From positions 712,379 through 776,378 of the forward strand of contig OY723254.1 in NCBI GenBank assembly GCA_963210315.1: a stretch of 64,000 nucleotides of DNA, given 5' to 3'. Below the pieces are notes generated by a model. That model worked only from the letters and a program-made list of their open reading frames with translations. It searched no databases and was not told the DNA's origin. Within the stretch, counting starts at the first letter, position 1. Each line of letters opens with the position of its first letter. Source of the DNA: Rhynchopus euleeides (lineage: Eukaryota > Euglenozoa > Diplonemea > Diplonemida > Diplonemidae). Of the stretch, positions 55,989 to 64,000 are shown one piece after another. Both the position numbers and the translations under genes were made by a program.

Positions 55989-57605
55989 TCAGGTTCTCTG
56001 CAGGCGGCGGTTTGCAGCCCAGCGGATGCTTCCTAGCTTTGATGTGATTTCTGCCAGTTCGGCCTCTGTCATGATGTAGCGCAGCTTCGGCCTGCAGAAG
56101 GGTGGGGCGGTAGTCTAGTCCCGGGCTGTTGAGATGCTGATAGAAGTCACACGCAACAACCCTGGTGCATACCTGCGGGGGACAGAGAGGTTGAGGAATG
56201 CTGCATCACGCCCCTCCTGGCCAGTGGAAACGTTGTTCAAGAAATCACGCCACCTGTCACGCTTCTTCTTCTTCACCACCATCGATGTGGCCGCGACAGA
56301 CCCACTCGAGGCGAAATTGGTAAGCACGAGTTTGTGCTTCTTCAACTGGAGATAATCCTCAACAGATGTCTCATACGCCATCCAAACGTCGGCGTTGTGG
56401 CGGAGCGTCTGCGACACCCACTTGGCACACAGCATGCGCAGCATATCCAACTCGGTGCTGGGCGCTGCCCCGGAGTGGAGGAAGCGGGCGGAGCGGAGGT
56501 ATGCCGCAATGCCGACATGCGTCTCCTGCCACATCTGCGACGACTTCACGAGTAACGCCTTGCGCCGCCGCCCCTTCTCGGTCAGGACAGACTTCTGCGC
56601 GCTGTACACCATCCACTGCCTCATCGCGAGGCACAGGCGCGTGGCACGTGATATCAGCGCTCGCCGCCACCACCTGTTGATCTGCGTGATGCGGGACACA
56701 ACCATGTGCACACTGCGCGTGATCCGCGTGCTCTCCCTGACGAGCTGCAGGAAGTGGCTGACAAGCGTCGCAGCGTTGTGCCGCCGCTTCAACCGCGTCC
56801 GCATGATCAGGCGGCAGCACACCCCCTGGATGGTGTGCCGGGCATTCATCATGCGGCGCTGGTGAACCCGGTTGCGCGTCAGCTGCAGCCACCGCATGCC
56901 GTACTTCTCCGCGATGTGGTTGGACCCCCGCACATTCCACACCTTCCCCATCCTGATCAGCACGGGCACCGCCTCGAGGGAGCGGTGCAGCGTGATCAGC
57001 GTGAGGAAGCTTGCGTAGCGCAGCTGCACGTCACTCAGGGTGTTGGTGCGGCGGAGATGGGCGTGGTGGTGTCGCTGCTCGACACGCACGAAGTGCTCAC
57101 ATGAGTGCGAGTGTTTTGTGAGCACCTGCGTGACACGCGCCTCGCGCGCCCGGATGTGGTTGGCATCCCACGTCTGCGCGGTGGGGAGGGTGCGCGACGA
57201 CGCTTCCCTCTCCGCGATCGCCTGCATCCGTGCCGCCGTACGCTGCGACACCTCTTGCATCACATCCGACCGCCACATCCGCAGCTCCTCCTCCTGCAAC
57301 GACCGCAGGTACAGCATCCTGCCACGGAGGTAGTGATGCTGATGTTTCACGACATCCCCCTCCACCCTGCTGCACGCCGTCACCCGTGCGTATCCCGGCT
57401 CGCTCCGCTGCACCGGCCGGGCAGCCAACGGCTTCCGGGATCGCGGTGGCTGTGGCACCACCTTCTCATACCGCGACGACTCCATCGCCTTGATGTCCTT
57501 CAGCATCACCAGCAGACGCTGGTTCGCCCCTGCCTGCAGTATTCTTGCCTGTGCCACGAGGGAGGGCCGCTCCCTCAGGAGCTCCTCCGCACATCCCTCA
57601 GCAGA
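55989..57605 (-). CDS. IQ-type helical protein, 5' end uncertain
   Basis: The main exon is 57605-56173, then an 81-bp intron 56092-56172 (GCAG|GTATGC...CTGCAG|GCC) and a last exon 56091-55989 ending ...ITSKLGSIRWAANRRLQRT. The joined frame from the GTG at 57557 has 496 codons including the stop. The first in-frame ATG is 57509 (MLKDIK), and an in-frame TGA sits near 57653, so either translation starts at 57509 or an upstream exon joins at CTGCAG|TCT (57605). The protein is Arg/His-rich and helical with loosely IQ-like motifs (RHTIQGVCCRLIMRTRLKRR, RITQINRWWRRALISRATR). Calmodulin-like binding is possible but unproven. It lies 1.3 kb downstream of the IQ-thioredoxin-ankyrin gene on the same strand. 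Confidence 0.7.
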
Positions 57606-57655
57606 CTGCAGCTCGCTGCGGTGTGGGTGTGGTATGGACGATGGTGATGCGGTGA

Positions 57656-58858
57656 GTCACAAACACACCCGCCGAAACCATCCCACCCAAGAGCATGGCA
57701 ATGTTCTGTTGCAAACCTGTGTTTGAGTGCAAATCTGGAAGGGACACAAAGAGAAGAGCCGAAGGGTATTCGTCGATCGCGAGAACACCCCAAAAGAAAA
57801 AAAGCAATGCTGGCGATGCATGTGTGTGGCACAACGCCAAAACAAGAGGAAAAAAAACAACCGCAATGCATACGACGACGAGCACCCCCCGACCTCCAGC
57901 GTCGACTGCGTGATGAGCGGGAGCTGGAGCGGCGGGCTGGGGAACGCCGACGCATCTCCGAGGAGCTGGCAGTTGGGCTCCTGCTCCTCCTCAGGCAGAC
58001 CCCTGTCGCTGGCCATGGCAGCACCGCCGCATCGAGCGGGCCGAGGTCTCCCGGCACTGCCGGGGGCGACACCCCCCCCACACGCAGAGCCGCCTCAGCC
58101 GCACACCCCCTCGCGCCTGCAGGGTGATGGTCGGGGTGGGGTGTGCCGGTGAAGCTCCACAGCAGTAGTGTAGTCAGAGAGGGGTGGGCTGGGGTGTTGG
58201 GGGTGGGTGGGATCCTCCTTGCGATTCGGACCACATGCAAGCAAGACGCGCCGTGCTGATCCCCCCCTACCCCGCCCTGCCCTGGAAAGGGCGAGCAGGT
58301 GTGTGGCAGGGCTGGTGCACGTCTCTCTCCGCCTCCACCCCTCCACGAAGGCCACAGCAAAAAGGGGTGGGGCGAGCAAGGCATAGGCAGTGGCGGGTGA
58401 GAAGGCAGAGGGGGTGGCAGGGTGAAGGCGCGCGGGCGGCAGCACGTCGCTCCCCTCCTTACCCCCCCTCGACAAGTGAATCATTTTGTAGGGGGGGGGG
58501 GGGGTGTGTTGAGCACACAGAGGATTGCTCTTGGCATGATGCAACACACCTTCACACACCTCCACATGGTTCTTTTGGCGGCAATCGGCAGAGGCGATCC
58601 AGCCCCACCCATCACCGAATGCTGTTCTGCGCTGTTCTGGCCAGCCACACCTCTTGGTCCTTCTTGATGCTATATATCACGACGCCCCCTTTTTATCCCA
58701 AGGCTGTGCTGAGGCCCTGTGAACTGGCATTCAGGCGCTAAATCTTAAAAAAACCCTCCAGCCGGTGTCAACATCCTGTCATTACCCCCCCCCCCCTTGC
58801 CATTGCCTCTCGAGGCAGCTCCGCCCGCTCCCTGTCAGGGGTGTGGGTCTGCACGCCT
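57656..58858. other. Spacer with one doubtful coding stretch
   Basis: 57715-57800 contains the second copy of the GGTATTCGTCGATCGCGAGAACACCCC block (first at 45548). 57895-58125 has a plus-strand charged, coiled-coil-like frame (RRLRDERELERRAGERRRISEEL) after an AG, and a competing minus-strand ATG frame; neither is convincing. A G run lies at 58490-58503 and C runs near 58787. Confidence 0.4.
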
Positions 58859-61800
58859 CTAAAGCAGCTTGCTGACGGCCTCCTCCTGCAGCTTCTCCTT
58901 GCGCATGGCAGTGGCACGGCGGATGACATTCTCGTTGACCACAAGCTTGGAGGGGAGCACCCCTTCGCCGTTGGCGATAAGCGGATCGGCACCCTCGACG
59001 ACGAGGAACAGGATCATCGGGTTGTTGTAGGGGTAGTTGGGCGACGACTTGTCCGTCTCCATCTTGCTCCGCTGGCAGGCGTAGTGCAGCGGGGTGTTGC
59101 CTTCGCGGTCCTGCTTGTTGAGGAACATACGCCGCATGCCCTTCTCCGAGTTCTCCTTCTGCACCAGCTCCTGTGCATGGGCAATGTGGTGGAGGGCAGT
59201 CAGCAAAACCGGGCAAAGGCACTGCCGGTTGCCCCCCAACCGGAGGGGTGCATACCTGAACTATGGGGAACAACCCGAAACTCGCCGCGAGGTGCAGGGG
59301 TGTGCGTCCCATGTTATCAGACACATTCACGGGATGGTGGTAGCTCTGCAGAAGGTACTGGATCTGCAGAGGGGGGTGGGTGGGGTGGGGTGGGGTGGGG
59401 TGGGGGTAGGCGAATGGCAATGCCTAAGGCCTGATGCACTTCTGAAAATTAGAAAGCCAGCAAGGGGAGCCTTCGGTATGCTGCGGCGGAAGAAAAGGGG
59501 GCGGCGCTTCATACCGCAATCAGCTGCTGGTTGGGGTCCATCGAGACGCACGACACAGCGAGGTGCAGCAGGGAGTTGCCCTGCGGGTCCAGGATGTCCA
59601 TATCCGCACCCACCTCGATCAGCATCTGCACGACCTCCTTGTGCCCGTTGCCCATCGCGAGGTGCAGGGCGGTGTTGCCGTTCCCATTGAGGAAGTCCAC
59701 CAGATCAAGGGCCGCCCACCTGCGAGCCAGCTGCAGCGACACGAAGTAGATCCCCTCCGAAGCTGCGTAATGCAGGGGCGTGTTGCCAGAGTGGTTCTTC
59801 AGAGGGAGGCCCTCTGCGTCCGCAACAAGCTTTATCAGCTTCTCCGCAAATGGGGCCAGGGAAAGCTGCGTGCAGGCGTAGTGCAGCACGGTGTTGCCGC
59901 CGTCATCCACGTAGGGCCCCAGGTCCTGGCAGTTCACTTCGCCTTCCTCCGGGATGGGGTCCATATGCAGCAGCTCCACAGCGGGGACCTTCATTGTGTT
60001 GAACAGCAGGCTGACGCACAGCGAGTGGCCCCGTTTGGCCGAGACGTGCAGTGCTGTCTGGTAGTGTGCGTTGCGGACTGTCAGATTGGCACCCGCCTGG
60101 ATCATCTTCTTCAGCACGCTGATCTGCCCGAGGGAAGCGGCATAGTGCAGGGGATACCACTCCTCGGGGGTCCCGTCGTGCTGGTTGAGATCAGACATCC
60201 CGTGCTGTATGATCAGCTTCGTTATGCTCTCCATGCCTTTGAGCATGCTGTGGAAGATGAACCCCGACTCGATGCTGGAGTTGATCGGCACGCCCAGGCG
60301 CTGCGGGGGTGTGGGGAGGTGCGTGGGTGTGCTGCAAACGCGGAAAAAATGGCCACAACCCAATGTTTGCCAGTTATTTGGCTTCAAAAGCGAGAGGTCC
60401 CCACCCTGCCGCATTCGGCTGGCATACCAGCATCTCCATGCCCACCTCCTCCATCCCTGTGCTGAGCGCGTAGTCCAGAGGGGTGTACGAGTTGATGTCC
60501 GCCTGGAATGCAAGCTTCCTATGCGAGCTCATGTTGAGCAGGAGGAGGGCCGTTGACTCCTGCCCTGCCTCGCAGGCAAAGTGCAGGAGGTTTCGGCGGT
60601 ACTTGTCGACTCGGGTGACATCAGCCCCATTCTTCGCGAGCATGCGCAGCACCTCATGCTGTGTGGATGTGACGGCGAAGAACACAGGGGTGTGCCCGTT
60701 GATGTCTGCCGCATTGACATCGGCACCCGCCTTCATCAGATCCCCGAAACACTCCTTCTGCCCATGCTTTAGACACAGGTTCAACGGCAATTCGCCTTCG
60801 AGGCACAGTTTATTGGGGTCGTAGCCTGTGCTCAGCAGGTGGTACATCTTAGCCCTGTCGCCCAGCATGCACGCCTCATGCATGCCGGAGGTGCGCTGCC
60901 GCTCCGTGTAGTCTCTGATCTTCTGGATAAGGCTCTTGTATGCACGCTTCACCTTGATCCCACGCCAGTTGCGCTGAATCGTTATCGCCATATACACCAT
61001 AATGGGCTCCCTCAGCGACAGCGGCTTCTCCGGCCACGACCTGTGCGCAAAGAAGGATGATTCAATGAGAAGAGGAGGAATAAGACACGGCAGGCTAACA
61101 GCGTCACCCACACACACAGCATTGCTGCAGAGCATACGGTGTGTACTCATGCACGGTATTCTCTTTGTCGTACCACAGCAGCGTGGGAAACCTGAAGGGG
61201 GTTGGATGAGTGGGTGGATGGTGGGGTGGGCGGCAAGACGCGGCAACCGCTGAACACTGAGGAGCACACCACCCGCCGCCGCCACACAAAGGAGAGGCAG
61301 AGTGGGCGTGGCACAGAGGAGGACATACCCAGGGATGCGGAGGTCTTTTGTCAGCCTGGGGTTTTGGGTGCCGTCGATGCAGGCGAGGGTGAGGTCGGTG
61401 GTCTCTTTGAACAGCATCGCAACACGCTCGAATATCGGGAATATGTTCTTGGGGGTGCACCCCGAGTAGAAGAGGACGAGGCTGTAGTGGCGCTCCTTAT
61501 CCCCGTTGGGCATCACAGTGCTGTAGTAGTTCCACTCCTTCAGCTGCACGACGCACCGCCGCAGCTTCGGCAGCTTGACCATCCGATCCCGGGATGCGGA
61601 CTGCTTCTTCGGGACCCCCATCTTCTCGCAGATAAAGTTAATCAGCATGTCCCTGTTCCGCACCCAATTCTTCACGTGGCTCCGCCAGGCACTCTGCAGC
61701 TTCACCGCAGCGTTGCGGCGGAAGATCTCACGGGCAATAATGTCGCTGTGCACCCTCCGCGCAACACGCCCCCTCCAGACCGACTGGATCCGGGTACACG

Positions 61801-63907
61801 CACGGGTCTGCTTCTGATACTCCGCGGTGGTCTTACTGAGCTGCACTACGGCGTACTTCTTCTTATACCACTTCTGCAGCTTGACGGCCCGATCGGCATA
61901 CTTTGCAAAGTGTCCCCCGATGTCGGGATACTCCGACATCCTGTCGTGCACCTTCCCTGCATATTCCGAGGCCTCTGCGGCATAGGCGCTGAGGTCATCC
62001 GCCGCCTTCGGAAAGGTCTTGCCCCCCCACTGCACGTCGCGCGGCAGCTGTATGCCCAGATTCTGCCTCAGCCGCACCATGCGTGCCTCCCACTCTGTCA
62101 AAACCGCACCCAGCCGGTCTGCGTGGGACTGGTTGAAGGAGCACGACACATCCAGCACTGCTTCGCTGTCGGGGGAGAGCCCCTGTTTGAACCTGCGGAG
62201 CTCCTCGGCCCTCTCGGCCAGCTTCAGGAAGTGCGCGGGGAGGGTGCGCCACACCCACAGCTCTGCCACCGTCATGGATTTGAAATAGACCGTGGCGTTT
62301 GCCTCCACCTCCACCAGCTTCAGGAGAGCTTGGAACACCGCACGCACCACGGTGATGCGTGGCATGATGTCGTGCTTCGCTGCCGAGAGGAACCTGCAGA
62401 AGAGCGGCGTGATCTTATTCACATCGAACCGCAGGGCATGCGGGCCCACCACAGAAGCGAGCTCCACCGCGAGTGACTCAGACCCCTGCAGCGACGCGAG
62501 GGTTTCAATCGCCGGGACGAGGATCCAGTCCGGCAGGTCAGGCCCCGTCAGGATGTGCCCCCCCAGCAGGTGGGAGCAAGCGTGGCACATTAGGAGGGCC
62601 CTGTGCCGCTGCTCTGCGGTGAACCACTGCACCATCGCGCAGGTCTTGCCGAGGGTGCAGGACAGCACGTCGTCCTCTGTGTCCACCACGGCGACAAGGC
62701 GAGACAGGGTTGACCCCAGGGTATCGAGGCACAGCAGCACCGTGGTGTCACATGAAGGCTCCCCCCGATCCGGGGAGGCGAGGACAATCTTCAGAGCAGC
62801 CTCCAGGATCACCACAGCGTACACCACGATGTGCGCATGCAGGCCGTGCTTCACCACCACACGCCTGCAGGTGCGGATCACCTTAAGGGGGTCGAGCCCC
62901 GCCAGGGGGGCTGGGTGCAGCGACACCAGGAAGCACAGCACCTGCACCAGCATGAGAGTCGCCGCGTCGTTGATGTCCCACCCATGCTTCCCGCTGAGAT
63001 AGTGCTCGCAGTAGGGCGCTACTGCCTCCAGGGAGGTGGCCCAGGTGGGGTTGATCTTCAGCAGCAGCGTCACGAGGGCCATCTGCTCGACCAGCGCGGT
63101 GCTGTCCACCTGAAAGGCCTCGAGAGACGTGCAGAGTGTCTCCTGGGGCTGGATCCGCTCCAACGACTCCCTGGCGTGGTCTGGGTTGGGCAGCTCGTGC
63201 CACAGCACGCTGCGGAAGCTCCCGAAGACCACGACGGAGGCGAGGTTCTCTGCGGTGCGCCGCGACGCAGCCATCTTCAGCAGCAGGTTCTCACAGGCGT
63301 TGCTACTGAGGAAGGCCTCGCGGAAGGCGGGTATCCCGCTGTAGAGTCGTATGCTGTCGCACACCTGCACCAGGTCTTCGATGCGCATGTCTTTGCAGGC
63401 CAGCGCGCCTTGGATAGCGGCCTGGGTGAGGGCGGCGAAGGCGCGTTGGTTCTCCGCCCGCTGCCCTGCGCTCTGAGGGATGACGACCGCCACGGTCTGT
63501 GCGAGGTTGAGGAAGGAGAGTTTGCACTCCAGGTGTGGGCACTTCGACAGCAGCAGGCCCAGGTAGCGTATGGCGGTGGGCACCTCGAATTGGTGGCGCT
63601 CCGCGGTGGTGGTGGCCTGCAGCTTCGCGCTGACGGGGCGTCGCCTCCCAGCCCCGGGGACTTCGAAACGGACAGCAGGCTGTGCGTCGTCCTCCTCATC
63701 TGGATATGCGATGGTTTCGTCGTTCTGGTATGCAGAGTCGATTCGCCCCACGATCTGCAGGGCAAGCAGGCCTCCCCCGAGCACCTTCTCCGATGTGCGC
63801 TCCAGCAGCTTCCGCACGGCTTTTACATTCCCACGGGTGTGCACGTTGAGGCTCCATTGGTACAGCTCCTGCGGGCTGGATGGCTCTGTGCTGATCTCCT
63901 GACCCAT
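58859..63907 (-). CDS. IQ - thioredoxin-like - IQ - ankyrin repeat protein (six exons)
   Basis: Exons: 63907-61329, 61191-61138, 61040-60428, 60300-59515, 59363-59256 and 59170-58859. All junctions keep frame and every donor is GTATG; total 1484 codons including the stop. Start MGQEIS has Gly2/Ser6 of a myristoylation context. Residues 1-600 are helical, ARM/HEAT-like by pattern. IQ motifs are near 706 (TRIQSVWRGRVARR) and 735 (VKLQSAWRSHVK). A thioredoxin-like domain at about 800-885 (SLVLFYSGCTPKN, LACIDGTQNP, then FPTLLWYD) is completed only by the 54-bp exon 2; its active site is C-T-P-K instead of C-x-x-C but the cis-Pro motif is present. A third IQ follows near 900 (ITIQRNWRGIKVKRAY), then about 13 ankyrin-type units to 1450. 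It is probably a membrane-linked calmodulin-binding scaffold with a redox-altered thioredoxin fold; partners are unknown. Confidence 0.87.
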
Positions 63908-64000
63908 CCTGGAGAGAAGAGGATGAGGAGGAGGCGCTGCTCTGTCTGCGGTGTGTGGAAGCTACCCGCGGTGTGCCGTGCCCTGCTCCGTCACGCAGGA
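63908..64000. promoter_or_regulatory. Upstream flank of the IQ-thioredoxin-ankyrin gene
   Basis: These 93 bases lie just upstream of ATG 63907. They are pyrimidine-rich on the gene's strand (CCTCCTCCTCATCC) and probably 5' UTR or promoter; nothing specific is recognised. Confidence 0.35.

Noticed and set aside
57895..58127. Plus-strand charged coiled-coil-like ORF (RRLRDERELERRAGERRR...)
   Set aside because: It has no start or clear splice context, sits in a GC-rich spacer and competes with a minus-strand frame; composition alone can explain it.
61202..62476. Plus-strand ORF of 424 residues opposite the IQ-thioredoxin gene
   Set aside because: It crosses the gene's introns and has no domain; antisense artefact.

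Overview
The window reads as nuclear DNA from a unicellular eukaryote, probably an alga or other protist. Its genes are large multidomain proteins with few, short introns. Every intron I could place begins GTATG and ends CAG. The gaps hold reverse transcriptase and hAT-type transposons, small fold-back and MITE-like repeats, CCCGG-rich clusters and many long G/C homopolymers. I cannot fix the lineage. Giant modular type I PKS and DUF4116 arrays would fit haptophyte, pelagophyte, chromerid or dinoflagellate-like algae, but this is inference. All the host-type genes I can support lie on the minus strand; only the large retroelement is on the plus strand.

Region 1 (1-12.1 kb) has two head-to-tail minus-strand genes. 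The first is the 5' part of a giant type I PKS, cut by the left edge. Its order is two tandem ThDP-enzyme-like units, acyl-CoA/AMP ligase, ketoreductase, ACP, ACP and the start of a KS. Behind it is a 1535-residue protein joining a homocysteine-S-methyltransferase-like domain without its zinc cysteines, two ankyrin-PDZ units, a zinc finger and a calcineurin-like phosphoesterase whose last metal motif appears only after splicing.

Region 2 (12.1-25.4 kb) is mostly repeat-rich spacer. It contains a DUF4116 tandem-repeat protein with a ubiquitin-like N-terminus, a 3' fragment of a multicopper oxidase, and small uncertain coding fragments.

Region 3 (25.4-50.1 kb) is dominated by mobile DNA. An intact hAT-like transposase ORF is followed by an 8-kb island (32.8-40.8 kb) bounded by about 50-bp inverted repeats. 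The island holds a 556-bp tandem duplication, two copies of a hammerhead-ribozyme-like core, and four insertions of one LINE-type element. All four insertions share the same 3' end and have 9-13-bp target duplications in TTGTGATTTG-type repeats. The 5-6 kb to the right shows no gene I can support.

Region 4 (50.1-63.9 kb) has four minus-strand genes: an Sfp/AASDHPPT-type phosphopantetheinyl transferase with an N-myristoylation-type start, a metacaspase-fold protein lacking both catalytic residues, an IQ-type helical protein, and a six-exon IQ-thioredoxin-IQ-ankyrin protein. The transferase is the enzyme class needed to activate the ACPs of the PKS 43 kb away. Three proteins in this region begin with MG..S-type myristoylation contexts.
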